From assembly GCA_945889325.1 (NCBI GenBank), contig CAMDBH010000012.1, positions 1-64,000 of the forward strand: 64,000 bases of DNA, in the 5' to 3' direction. The notes beneath the pieces are model-generated. The model was given only the letters and a program-made list of their open reading frames with translations, was not told the origin of the DNA and searched no databases. Source of the DNA: Klebsiella pneumoniae (GTDB lineage Bacteria > Myxococcota_A > UBA9042). Both the position numbers and the translations under genes were made by a program. Positions 22,110 to 31,680 of the stretch are shown here, piece by piece; the first letter of the stretch is position 1, and each line of letters starts with the position of its first letter.

Positions 22110-23540
22110 TTACTTGCAAGCGCCTGGTTTGTAACCAAATTTTCCGCCCGGATTGTAGCATTCGGCAAAGCAGGCATTGTTGTAATTCTGGCCATCATCG
22201 CCGCAGACCAAATCTGTCTTTGCTTCGCAGCTGCACACGCACGGTCCAACGTATTTGAACTGCCAACCGACCTGGTTTGTCGTCATGCAGTCGAATTCCG
22301 CTTGGGTACGAAATGTGACAAAAGTCTCTTTGCCGGCAACCGTCTGTGAGGCACAAATCGGGTTGATGAGGCTGTAGTCCACGTCGCCGCAGCAACCCTT
22401 GCCTTTGTAAAGGCTTGCTGAGCAAATGTCGGCGGCCGTCGAACTAACGTTTTTGCAATCGATCGGGGGCGCTGAGGCCGCCACGGCGACACACGCATTG
22501 CGATAAGTTTGGCCGTATTTGTTTGGCTTAATGCCGCAAACCGGATCGCAAGTTTCCGGGCAGTTGGGCGTCTTGTTCTTGTCAAAACATTCGCCATCGC
22601 ATTCCTTGGTCATTTTTTGCGGCGCGCACGCGGCAGTTTTGACCATTTCGCCGACCGGCGAACAGCCCTGCAGATCGCAGTTTTCCATATGGCACTGACC
22701 AGCATAGGTCTTGCCGTCTTCCTTGGCGCACAAGGGCTTGTATTTGGTCAGCGAGCAACCCGGACCGCCGGGAGCAGGCTTGGAGCAACTGCTTTTGCAC
22801 AGGCCCCACACTGCCGACGGTGCCAGATCGGTGGCACTTTTCGGCTTGAAGTCGGTGCAACCGATTTCGCACTTCAACTGTACTTCAATTTCCGCGCCGC
22901 TTTTGAGCGTGACGCACCACGGAAATTTGTCGAATTTATCCGTGACCTTGCACTCTTTGCAGGCGGGGCAGGGCTGTGGCAAGAAGTCGACCGGCGGTAC
23001 CAGTTTCTCAAGCCCGTCGTACGCACTGTTCAAACAAATCGCCTCGCAATCGTTGTAATAGGTGGTCGAACCGCCGCAAATTTCGTCTTTGTCGCATTTG
23101 AGCTTGCAATTGGCGCACCGCGTCTTCTCGCTGTAATCGCCGGCTTTGCCTGCGCACGCAGGAAGCGGCAGCGTCTTGGGCTTGGTGCCATCTGGAACGC
23201 TTGGTACGTCTTCGACAATTTCAGCGTCCACAGCCGTCGTACCGTCGGGCAGCGCATCGATGACAACGCCTTCGCCGACAATCTCTGTGACGGCGCTCGT
23301 TTCCGTTCCGTCAGGCAGATTTTCTGTATCCGGATGCGCAGCGGAGTCGCCATCGATGGTTGTGGTTGTATCCGCGCCGTCACCGATAGCGACCGTATCG
23401 TCCGTGCCGTCCGGGTCTTCAGTCCCGCCAGCGTCAGTCGGCGCCACTGGCGCGCCGCAAGCGAACGCGCCGACCAGCAAGGCCGAAACCGCAAAAGCGT
23501 TCAAGAATTTGCCGCTGAACATCCGTTGAATTGTTCGCAT
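22110..23540 (-). CDS. Lipoprotein with multiple Kazal-like Cys-rich domains
   Basis: Lipobox VGAFACG; C-x-PVCG/LVCGDDGQNYNNACFAEC, CDPVCGIKPNKYGQTYRNAC, PLCAKEDGKTYAGQC patterns. Confidence 0.65.
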   Translation of the reverse strand: MRTIQRMFSGKFLNAFAVSALLVGAFACGAPVAPTDAGGTEDPDGTDDTVAIGDGADTTTTIDGDSAAHPDTENLPDGTETSAVTEIVGEGVVIDALPDGTTAVDAEIVEDVPSVPDGTKPKTLPLPACAGKAGDYSEKTRCANCKLKCDKDEICGGSTTYYNDCEAICLNSAYDGLEKLVPPVDFLPQPCPACKECKVTDKFDKFPWCVTLKSGAEIEVQLKCEIGCTDFKPKSATDLAPSAVWGLCKSSCSKPAPGGPGCSLTKYKPLCAKEDGKTYAGQCHMENCDLQGCSPVGEMVKTAACAPQKMTKECDGECFDKNKTPNCPETCDPVCGIKPNKYGQTYRNACVAVAASAPPIDCKNVSSTAADICSASLYKGKGCCGDVDYSLINPICASQTVAGKETFVTFRTQAEFDCMTTNQVGWQFKYVGPCVCSCEAKTDLVCGDDGQNYNNACFAECYNPGGKFGYKPGACK

Positions 23541-23930
23541 CGTTGTTACCCCATCCGCTTGTGCGGCATTTTTCTGCTCAAACGCACGCTGATTTTCCTG
23601 CCTGATCGGCCCGCTTTTTTGTCGCGACTACAGCCTGCGTTCTTCTGATTTTCTGTTTGGCAGCAGCGGCTTATGCAACCGCGCGCAGCGACTGTTTGAG
23701 GTCGCGTGCACCGCCAACGGGCGTTCCGGACCCCCCGATCCGCGATGCCCCCATTTGCTATCATACCGACGCCGCGCGGTGCTGTCACGTTATCCGTTGC
23801 CGAGAAATTATTTTTCTTATTCATCAAAGTTGTGCAAGGGTCGATTGCACTGACGACGAACATCTCTATGCTACAGACTGGTCGTTGCGATAAAGCGGCG
23901 TGCCTGGGAGTCCTTGTGCAAAAAAATCAA

Positions 23931-26477
23931 ATGTTTATCAAACAGGCGCCTCTGCCGCGAAATTTGGCTAGGCACAGCGCAGCGTCGCCAATTGCGTTGA
24001 TCGTCGCGCTGATCGTGGCCATTTCAGGGGCTTGCAGCCCAGTTGCGCCGGGGACAAACGCCGGCGAAGGCGACGCGGTCGGCGACGGACTGGGCGGTGA
24101 CGGCGCAGCGGACGCCACAAAAGTCCCCTACCAATTTCCGGCTTGTTCACCGGTCAACGGCGATCCGACGCTGCTGCGTTTGCGCGGGGCTGTTTGGACC
24201 GGAGAAGTCCTGCTAGACGATGCTGAAGTCTTCACGTCCGCCGCTACGGGCAAGATCCTTTGCGTTGGGCCAGATTGCAGTGCGACACCCGGCGCGGACA
24301 AAGCGACCGTGGTTTGTGTGCAGGGCGTGATTGCGCCCGGCCTCATCAATCCTCACGATCACGGCAACTACAACCACTTGCCGCGCTGGAAACACAGCAA
24401 ACACTATAAAGATCGCTACGAATGGCAGGCCGACAAAAGTTACCAGATCTTCAAAGCGCCTCAAAGCGCAACCTTTAGCAAAGCCAAGTGCGAGACCATG
24501 AAATGGGCGGAACTTCGCGCACTTGTGGGCGGCACCACGTCCATGCAGGGCACAAGCGGCTCCGCGTGCATCAGCGGCTGGGTGCGCGATTTGGACACCA
24601 ACGGGTCCACGGGTGGCCTGTCTGGGTACAACATCGATACACAAGTGACAAAAATATCTGGGACTTCAGACAAGACGGCCCAAGGTTGGGCCAACGGACT
24701 AAAAACCGGCTCTTCGGCTGCGCTCGTGGTCCATTTGGGCGAAGGCATCGACGCGCTGTCGCGCGACGAGTGGTACGATCTGGTGGCCAAAGGCATTGCT
24801 CTGCCTGGTGTTTCATTGATTCACGCCACAGGCCTTACCGGCCTTGAATTGGCCGAAGCGCGGCAGGCCGGTATCAAGATCATTTGGTCGCCGCAGTCGA
24901 ATTTGGACCTGTACGGCGATACGACACGGGTGCCAGCGGCGCTGAAAATGGGCATTCAGGTGGCTTTGGGTCCGGATTGGACACCTTCGGGTTCTATGAA
25001 CATGCTCGACGAAATGCGTTGCGCCAAACAACTCAGCGATAAGCGCTGGGGCGGTCTGCTAACCGACGAACAATTGGTCAAAATGGCCACGGTGGACGCC
25101 GCTGCTTCCGTTGGCGCGGACAAATTGATCGGCAAGCTGGCGACGGGATTTTATGCGGATATCGCGGTGTTTCGCGGCGACCCGACCAACGCGTTCGCAA
25201 GCATACTGGCGGCGCGGCCTGAAACGATCAAGCTGGTCCTGATCGGTGGCAAACCGCAGTACGGCGACGCTGAAATCATGGGCGCGATCGCGGCAAAAAT
25301 CTGTGAAACCATGGATGTATGCGGCATGCCCAAAATGGTTTGCATGCGCGACGCGGGTTTGATTTTGGGCGACGAATCGGTCGCGCAGATCAAGAGTTCT
25401 CTGGAAGGCGTGCTCAAAGACGCGTTAGCAGCTGACAAGCCCAGCGCAGACTACGCTTATGCCTATGAATTATGGCCATTATTTGAATGTGGCGCCAAAG
25501 CCGATGCATTGATTCACTGCGACGTCAGCGGCGGCACGGCAGTTGAACCATCGGCGACCGATGCCGACGGCGATGGCAAAGCCGATGCCAGCGACAATTG
25601 CCCGAAAATTTGGAATCCCGATCAAGGCAATTTGGACGGCGACGCACAAGGTGATGCCTGCGATGTCTGCCCTTTTGTGGTCGATGCGACGACTTGCCCC
25701 AAACCCGGACCCGATGATGTCGACGGTGACGGCGTAGCCAATGCCGCCGATAACTGCCCAAATCTGCCAAATTCCGATCAAAAAGACGGCGATGGCGACG
25801 CCAAAGGCGACAAATGCGATCCTTGTCCCACCGCCGCCAACCCCGGCAGCGCAGAGTGTCCGTCGTTGACAGCAGAAGTGCCAGCGATCAATCAGGGAAC
25901 TGGCAATTACGCCCAGGGCGATCTGCTGCATGTGGCGGGTTTGGTCGTGACTGCGTATTTGGCGTCGACGTCCAAGGCGCCCGCGCAGGTTTGGGCGCAA
26001 ACCAACCCGCCCGTGCCCTACGGCGGGATGATTTTTCAGTTGCCCAAAGGGTCAACCGCAAAGTTTAAGGCTGGCCAAGTCATTGCTGTTACTGGAAAAT
26101 ATGCCGCTGTTTTTGGCCTCAAACAGCTGACCGAAGCCGTCATCACGCCTGGTGATTTGTCGCAAGATCCGTCGGCGCTCACGGTAAGCGTTGAAACACT
26201 GGCTGAAGCGCCCGGTGCCACGCCGTATCTTTCGATGCTTGTTCAGGTCCTTGACGCCAAGGTCGAAGCGAGCAACGCCGACGCAGCTTCCAGCAACGAC
26301 TACGGCGAGCTGCTGCTTGTGGGCGGGTTGCGCGTCGACGACTTGCTGATCAAGTGGGGGGCCGCGACGCCGCGACCGGCAGACGGCGCGGTTTTCAAGG
26401 CGTTGCGCGGCATTTCGACGCTGAGCTACGGACAGTACAAGATTCTGCCGCGCTCGGCCGCCGATTTCGTCAAATAG
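23931..26477 (+). CDS. Lipoprotein: amidohydrolase domain + thrombospondin type-3 repeats + C-terminal beta domain
   Basis: Lipobox ISGACS; GVIAPGLINPHDHGNYNHLPRW, LVVHLGEGID, LIHATGL, ALGPDWTPSGSMNML; TDADGDGKADASDNCP, DVDGDGVANAADNCP; start ATG at 23931 inferred. Confidence 0.78.
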   Translation: MFIKQAPLPRNLARHSAASPIALIVALIVAISGACSPVAPGTNAGEGDAVGDGLGGDGAADATKVPYQFPACSPVNGDPTLLRLRGAVWTGEVLLDDAEVFTSAATGKILCVGPDCSATPGADKATVVCVQGVIAPGLINPHDHGNYNHLPRWKHSKHYKDRYEWQADKSYQIFKAPQSATFSKAKCETMKWAELRALVGGTTSMQGTSGSACISGWVRDLDTNGSTGGLSGYNIDTQVTKISGTSDKTAQGWANGLKTGSSAALVVHLGEGIDALSRDEWYDLVAKGIALPGVSLIHATGLTGLELAEARQAGIKIIWSPQSNLDLYGDTTRVPAALKMGIQVALGPDWTPSGSMNMLDEMRCAKQLSDKRWGGLLTDEQLVKMATVDAAASVGADKLIGKLATGFYADIAVFRGDPTNAFASILAARPETIKLVLIGGKPQYGDAEIMGAIAAKICETMDVCGMPKMVCMRDAGLILGDESVAQIKSSLEGVLKDALAADKPSADYAYAYELWPLFECGAKADALIHCDVSGGTAVEPSATDADGDGKADASDNCPKIWNPDQGNLDGDAQGDACDVCPFVVDATTCPKPGPDDVDGDGVANAADNCPNLPNSDQKDGDGDAKGDKCDPCPTAANPGSAECPSLTAEVPAINQGTGNYAQGDLLHVAGLVVTAYLASTSKAPAQVWAQTNPPVPYGGMIFQLPKGSTAKFKAGQVIAVTGKYAAVFGLKQLTEAVITPGDLSQDPSALTVSVETLAEAPGATPYLSMLVQVLDAKVEASNADAASSNDYGELLLVGGLRVDDLLIKWGAATPRPADGAVFKALRGISTLSYGQYKILPRSAADFVK

Positions 26478-26591
26478 GCGACGTGCCCGTAAGACGTTGT
26501 TGCTCCCGCCGCGCAGGCGTTGCATGATCGTTGGCGCGCGATTTGCGCGCCCTTGGTGCCACAATGAGGCCGAAGTGGCCGGAGGAGACGG

Positions 26592-27068
26592 ATGAAAATC
26601 GCAAATAACACAGTAGTGACTATGGATTATGAGTTGCGTCTCGCAGATGATGACGTGATTGATTCCGACGCCGCTTTTTCTTTTCTCATCGGCCACGACA
26701 ACATCGTCCCGGGCCTTGAAGCGCAACTTCTGGGGTTGAGCCAAGGGGACAAGCGCGATATTGCCGTTGAATCTGCGCAGGGTTACGGTGCGCGGGACGA
26801 GGATCTGGTTGTGCTGGTTCCCCGCAGTGAAATGCCGGACGATTTTGTGGTCGAAATCGGCATTCCCGTTGAACTTGAAGACGAAGACGGCGAAACTTCG
26901 ATGGCGTTTGTCGCTGGCGTGGAAGACGATCACGTCGTGCTCGATCGCAATCATCCGTTAGCGGATGAGACGCTGAATTTTCGCGTCACAATCGGCGAAG
27001 TGCGCGCTGCCACTACGGAAGAATTGACCCACGGTCACGTTCACGGCCCAGGCGGCCACCACCATTGA
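26592..27068 (+). CDS. slyD: FKBP-type peptidyl-prolyl cis-trans isomerase SlyD
   Basis: VVTMDYELRLADD.VID...FLIGHDNIVPGLEAQLLGLSQGDKRDIAVESAQGYGARDEDLV; His-rich C-term HGHVHGPGGHHH. Confidence 0.92.
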   Translation: MKIANNTVVTMDYELRLADDDVIDSDAAFSFLIGHDNIVPGLEAQLLGLSQGDKRDIAVESAQGYGARDEDLVVLVPRSEMPDDFVVEIGIPVELEDEDGETSMAFVAGVEDDHVVLDRNHPLADETLNFRVTIGEVRAATTEELTHGHVHGPGGHHH

Positions 27069-27100
27069 GCTGCCGGTTGGCAAAACGTTAGCAAAAATAA

Positions 27101-27153
27101 AAACCGCCGTCCGTCCATGCTGTTGAAGGCACTGAACAGACGGCGGTTTTTTT
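27101..27153. terminator. Putative bidirectional intrinsic terminator between slyD and tRNA-Glu
   Basis: AAACCGCCGTC ... GACGGCGGTTTTTTT stem with A-tract upstream and T-tract downstream. Confidence 0.75.
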
Positions 27154-27155
27154 GC

Positions 27156-27232
27156 TGGCGTCCCCAGCGGGATTTGAACCCGCGTTAACGGCGTGAAAGG
27201 CCGGTGTCCTGACCGGACTAGACGATGGGGAC
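27156..27232 (-). tRNA. tRNA-Glu(TTC), CCA encoded
   Basis: Reverse complement GTCCCCATCGTCTAGTCCGGTCAGGACACCGGCCTTTCACGCCGTTAACGCGGGTTCAAATCCCGCTGGGGACGCCA folds as cloverleaf with TTC anticodon. Confidence 0.95.
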
Positions 27233-27328
27233 AGGGCAACGGGCGGCGATCGCGACCCGATCTTCAGCCCGAACAAATGGAAATAACTACGCTACTGCAG
27301 ACAATTCAGCTGAATGCAAAAATTCAGG

Positions 27329-27401
27329 TGAGCCGGGAGGGAGTCGAACCCTCGACCAACAGATTAAAAGTCTGCTGCTCTACCAACTGAGCTACCGGCC
27401 C
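27329..27401 (-). tRNA. tRNA-Lys(TTT)
   Basis: Reverse complement GGGCCGGTAGCTCAGTTGGTAGAGCAGCAGACTTTTAATCTGTTGGTCGAGGGTTCGACTCCCTCCCGGCTCA with TTT anticodon. Confidence 0.95.
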
Positions 27402-27593
27402 AAACATATTTTCGTCGCGCTGCAAGTGCGATTTTCGGCAACGGAAGTAGCTCATGCGCATCCGCGTGCAGCCGCGGACGGGCGAGAAGTTTCACGCGCA
27501 AAGCGCGAAGCGGGCGGGAGTCTAAGGGCAGGCGCCGCGATCGTCAAGCCCGATGGGGCATTTGACTGTGCGCTGCGGTGGATTTCACCAAAA

Positions 27594-27824
27594 TCAGGTG
27601 CGCGGTTTGTCGGCATCCAGCGGCTTGTGTCCGCCCTGGGTGTCGATGCGCGGCGTGCCGTCGATCTCCTGATCGCGGGCGATTTCTTTTTCGGCATCGC
27701 GCTGGGCTTTCTTGAAATTGCCAATCGCTTCGCCCAGCCCCTTGCCGAGTTGCGGCAATTTGGTCGCGCCAAAAAGGATCACGACGACCACCAAGATCGC
27801 AACAATTTCCATAGTACCGAGCAT
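27594..27824 (-). CDS. tatA: Twin-arginine translocase TatA/TatE family subunit
   Basis: EIVAILVVVVILFGATKLPQLGKGLGEAIGNFKKA. Confidence 0.92.
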   Translation of the reverse strand: MLGTMEIVAILVVVVILFGATKLPQLGKGLGEAIGNFKKAQRDAEKEIARDQEIDGTPRIDTQGGHKPLDADKPRT

Positions 27825-27947
27825 CGCACGCTCCAACGGCAGCGCCGCAGTGACCTCAGCGGTCGTCAATAGGACGGACATCAACACCATTTTGACTCTC
27901 CAAACATCGGCATGACCGCCGACAGCGTGCGGCGTGCGCAGCGCACG

Positions 27948-28925
27948 TCACGGTACAGCATCTTCATCGTGGACGCCACGTTCAGCGACACAGCCACCGC
28001 CGTCAGCGACACAACCGCCCGATTCAGGTGACGCCGCCGCGCTGTGCGTCGTCAGCAACCGCTCCACTTGCAGGTACAGGCCTGAAGCGGCTTCGTTTTC
28101 GGCCAATTTTTTGCTGGGTCCAACGCCCTCGGCGCCGTATTCATGGTTGGCGATTTGCGCGACAACCCGCACGTGAAAACGCCGGGTGTGCACGGGGCCG
28201 TCCTCGCCGATCAAATGATAGGTCGGCGGCACAAAGCCCAATTGTTGCAGTAGTTCCTGCACGGCGGTTTTCCAGTTGGACGTTCCCGCAGAGAGCGCAG
28301 TCGGGTTGGGCGGAATGGTCTCAACGTGGGCGATAACTTCATCGATCATTGTAGAAAACAGCCGGACAATGAGTTGGTGGGTGTGATCGTAGTCGCTGTC
28401 CAAAAACACTGCCCCTAAGATGGCTTCCAGTGCATCGGCCAACACAGACGGCCGTTGCCGCCCGCCCGTTTGATCTTCGCCGCGACCGAGCTTGAGCGCC
28501 AAGCCAATCTGCAGCGATTCTGCCACGATCGCCAAACTGCTTTCGCGCACGAGCTGAGATTTCAAGACAGTAAGCTCACCTTCACGGCGTTGCGGCAGTC
28601 GTACCACCAGTTCTTGTGTGATCACAAGGCCTAGTACCGCATCGCCCAAGAATTCAAAGCGCTGGTTATCCGCCTGACCCGGCGCGTGTTCATTGCGCCA
28701 CGACGGGTGGGTCATCGCCACGTCGAGAAAATCCACACTATTGAAATGATAACCCAATTTTTGGCACAAGTTGGCCATGCCGGCCACGTGGTCGTGAACG
28801 GGAATGGCGGGGCGCGACGCGCGGCGCTCGCGGTGCGTCATCGGCGGCGGGTTGGCCGGCGCGGTCAAGACGCTGCAAACAAGTTCGGGCTCAATATTGC
28901 GCAATTGGCTTGGATCGTCGCTCAC
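27948..28925 (-). CDS. rnc: Ribonuclease III
   Basis: QRFEFLGDAVLGLVITQEL signature, DALEAILGAVFLDSDY, C-terminal dsRBD NWKTAVQELLQQLG...GPSKKLAENEAASG. Confidence 0.93.
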   Translation of the reverse strand: MSDDPSQLRNIEPELVCSVLTAPANPPPMTHRERRASRPAIPVHDHVAGMANLCQKLGYHFNSVDFLDVAMTHPSWRNEHAPGQADNQRFEFLGDAVLGLVITQELVVRLPQRREGELTVLKSQLVRESSLAIVAESLQIGLALKLGRGEDQTGGRQRPSVLADALEAILGAVFLDSDYDHTHQLIVRLFSTMIDEVIAHVETIPPNPTALSAGTSNWKTAVQELLQQLGFVPPTYHLIGEDGPVHTRRFHVRVVAQIANHEYGAEGVGPSKKLAENEAASGLYLQVERLLTTHSAAASPESGGCVADGGGCVAERGVHDEDAVP

Positions 28926-30094
28926 GAGACCTCCGCCAGAATGCCGCCGCCGAGCACGCGATCGCCGTCAAACAACACGGCCGATTGCCCACGCCCAGCA
29001 GCAAAGAGATCGCCTAGAATTTCAACGGTTGCGCCATCGCCCGCCGCGGAAATCGCTGAAACGCGAGCGGCAACGGCTTTGCCGCGATGACGCACCTGCA
29101 CAGAATAATGCTTACCAATTTCAGGAATTTGCCCGCTTATCCAATTGCTTTTGCGCAGAACCAGACTGCGGGCGCGCAAATCCTCATGGCTGCCGACAAC
29201 GACAGTGCCGTCGCGCCGCTTGTCGATCACGTAGCGAACTGGTTCATCCGGGCGCGAGGCCGGAAGACCGAGGCCGTGGCGCTGGCCCACAGCAAACCCA
29301 GCAATACCATGATGTTGTGCTAGGGACGTGCCCGCCAAATCGACGACTTGACCTGCCTTGTTGCCTGCCGTTTGGTGAACATAAACTTGGGCTGATTTGT
29401 TGCCGACAAAGCAGATATCCATTGATTCTGCTTTATTCGCTGTGGCCACGCCAAGACGCGCCGCATGAGCGCGCACTTCATTCTTGGTCAAGCCGCCCAA
29501 CGGAAAACGCAGCAGGCGCGCCACCGCTTGCGGCATTGGATACAGGAAATAGGCTTGATCTTTAGCGACATCGACACCGCGGGACAGCTGCGCATCGCCT
29601 GCGATGTCTACGTCCAAACGCGCATAGTGACCCGTGGCCAACGCGACTGCGCCGAGCGCAAGTGCCCGTTCAACCAAGGCATCAAACTTCAGCGAGCGGT
29701 TGCATTCCACACAAGGATTGGGCGTCTCACCTGCTTGGTACGATGCGACAAACGGCGCGATAACGGCAGCGTGAAAAGCCTCGCGCTCGTCCAGCACGTA
29801 GTGAGAAATGCCCAGTTGCTGGGCGACGTTGCGTGCATCGCGCGCGTCTTCCGGCGCGCAGCAGGTGCCGGCCTTGCGCGCCGCGGCCTCGGTCAGATCA
29901 ACGTCGTAAAGCCGCGCAGTCAGACCAAAAACGTCGTAACCGGCTTCCACCAGCAATGCGGCGACCACGCTGGAGTCCACACCGCCGCTCATGGCGACCG
30001 CGACGCGGGCCCCCGCGGGCAGGCGCAGGTCGGCGCGGACGGTCGCCGCGATCGTGTGGCTGTCGTGATCAGGTGCGCTCGCGCTGTCGGGCAT
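28922..30094 (-). CDS. mnmA: tRNA-specific 2-thiouridylase MnmA
   Basis: VAVAMSGGVDSSVVAALLVEAGYDVFGLTARLYD, GETPNPCVECNRSLKFD, ALATGHYARLD, KDQAYFLYPMPQ. Confidence 0.94.
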   Translation of the reverse strand: MPDSASAPDHDSHTIAATVRADLRLPAGARVAVAMSGGVDSSVVAALLVEAGYDVFGLTARLYDVDLTEAAARKAGTCCAPEDARDARNVAQQLGISHYVLDEREAFHAAVIAPFVASYQAGETPNPCVECNRSLKFDALVERALALGAVALATGHYARLDVDIAGDAQLSRGVDVAKDQAYFLYPMPQAVARLLRFPLGGLTKNEVRAHAARLGVATANKAESMDICFVGNKSAQVYVHQTAGNKAGQVVDLAGTSLAQHHGIAGFAVGQRHGLGLPASRPDEPVRYVIDKRRDGTVVVGSHEDLRARSLVLRKSNWISGQIPEIGKHYSVQVRHRGKAVAARVSAISAAGDGATVEILGDLFAAGRGQSAVLFDGDRVLGGGILAEVS

Positions 30095-30245
30095 CAAACA
30101 CTCAGCAAAAACATGGTTGGTGGCCACAAGTTGGCAAATTGTCTGCGGCTGGCGCAAATTGCGCGCAGCGCGGTGCAAAAACAACAGCATACGCTGCCGC
30201 GCGCTCGGCGTCTATTGCCTATTTTCAACACGGCAAATGCAGGGT

Positions 30246-31442
30246 TTATTCTGCGGCCAGCGACCGGATCGCGGCACCGAAGCGCCGCGCGGCACGGATG
30301 CGCGCCACAATTTGCGGCACCAGCAAGGCCACGCGTTCGATTTCGGCGGTCGAATTTTCTGGACCGAGGGAAAACCGCACGGCTCGGCGCGCCCGATCGC
30401 GATCTTGGCCCAACGCCGTGATCACGTGCGACGGCTCCAATGAACCCGACGAGCAAGCGGACCCGGCCGATACAGCGATGCCTTCCAGATCAAGCGCCAT
30501 CAGCAGGGTAGCCGCGTCGACGTCGCCAAAGGCGACATTGAGGGTGTTGCCGACTTCGTACCGGCTATCGACATCGCCGTTGCGGTACACTTCATCTATA
30601 TTGCCAAGGTGTTGCCACAGCAAATCGCGCAATGCGCGGGTGCGGCCGACGCTGCTTAAGCGTTGTTGCAACAACGTGCAGGCGTGGCCCAACGCCACGA
30701 TACCCACGACATTTTCCGTACCTGCGCGCGCGCCACTTTCCTGGTGCCCCGGTGCCTGCGGCTGCACGGCTACACCGCGCCGTACCCAGAGCACACCAGC
30801 TCCGGCCAGCGCGCCGAACTTATGTCCGGAAAAACTTAGCAAATCTACAGACAAATGCTTTGGGCTCACAGCGATCTTGCCCATGGCTTGCGTCGCGTCG
30901 CAGTGCAGAAGGGTGGCGTGTTGCCGGCACATTTCGGCAATTTGTGCGATCGGATGAATTGTGCCTAGCTCATTGTTAACACTTTGAAAACTTGCGAATT
31001 TGCACGGGTGCTCTGCCAAAACCGTGCGCAGTCGCTGCAAGTCGAGGCGGCCGGTCTGATCAACGCCAATTCGCTGTATCTGATGGCCTTGTGCTTGAAG
31101 TCTTGCGGCGACAGCGAGCACCGACGGATGCTCAACAGTAGAGGTAACCGCCGTCGTGGGCGTTGCGGCAGCATGGATAACACCGCGCCAGGCAAGAATA
31201 TTTGCTTCAGTGGCGCCGCTCGTGAACGTGATTTCGCTCGGGTGAGCATCCAAATACGCCGCGACTTGTTGGCGGGCCGTGTCGACCAATTTGCGTGCGC
31301 GCTGTCCAAGTCGATGAACAGATGACGGATTTCCGAATTCGGCGCCGAGCGTCTTCTGCACGACAGCGAGCACCGCCGGATCGAGGGGCGTCGTCGCGTT
31401 GTGGTCAAGGTAAATCATTGGACGTTCAAGTGGTTGACTCAT
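30246..31442 (-). CDS. Cysteine desulfurase (NifS/IscS family)
   Basis: MIYLDHNATTPLDPAVL, GNPSSVHRLGQRA, LLSFSGHKFGALAGAGVLWVRRG (PLP Lys), VSAGSACSSGSLEPSHV. Confidence 0.92.
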   Translation of the reverse strand: MSQPLERPMIYLDHNATTPLDPAVLAVVQKTLGAEFGNPSSVHRLGQRARKLVDTARQQVAAYLDAHPSEITFTSGATEANILAWRGVIHAAATPTTAVTSTVEHPSVLAVAARLQAQGHQIQRIGVDQTGRLDLQRLRTVLAEHPCKFASFQSVNNELGTIHPIAQIAEMCRQHATLLHCDATQAMGKIAVSPKHLSVDLLSFSGHKFGALAGAGVLWVRRGVAVQPQAPGHQESGARAGTENVVGIVALGHACTLLQQRLSSVGRTRALRDLLWQHLGNIDEVYRNGDVDSRYEVGNTLNVAFGDVDAATLLMALDLEGIAVSAGSACSSGSLEPSHVITALGQDRDRARRAVRFSLGPENSTAEIERVALLVPQIVARIRAARRFGAAIRSLAAE

Positions 31443-31680
31443 GCACAAGCTGTGGTGCCACGGCGCTGTGGGCTTGGCGCCCGTTGTTGACGCCGTTACC
31501 TTCGGCAGCCAAGTGGTTGACGGGGCAGGTCGGACGCAGCCAAACTCCACCGTTTCAATGGGTGCGCAGCAACTGCGACACCGGTGGATTTTGAGGAGAA
31601 ACATCGTGGCAGACTCGCAGGCCAACTTTCAACGCGTCGGCGCGATCGCGACCGCTTCTGGGCGCGCGGATGCGCGAAAA

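Noticed and set aside
22509-23648. 379-aa plus-strand ORF over the Kazal-like lipoprotein
   Set aside because: Antisense to a better-supported lipoprotein with signal and Cys motifs
29465-30957. Plus-strand ORFs of 318 and 374 aa over mnmA and the cysteine desulfurase
   Set aside because: Antisense to two clearly recognisable enzymes; Arg/Ala/Pro-rich translation without domains
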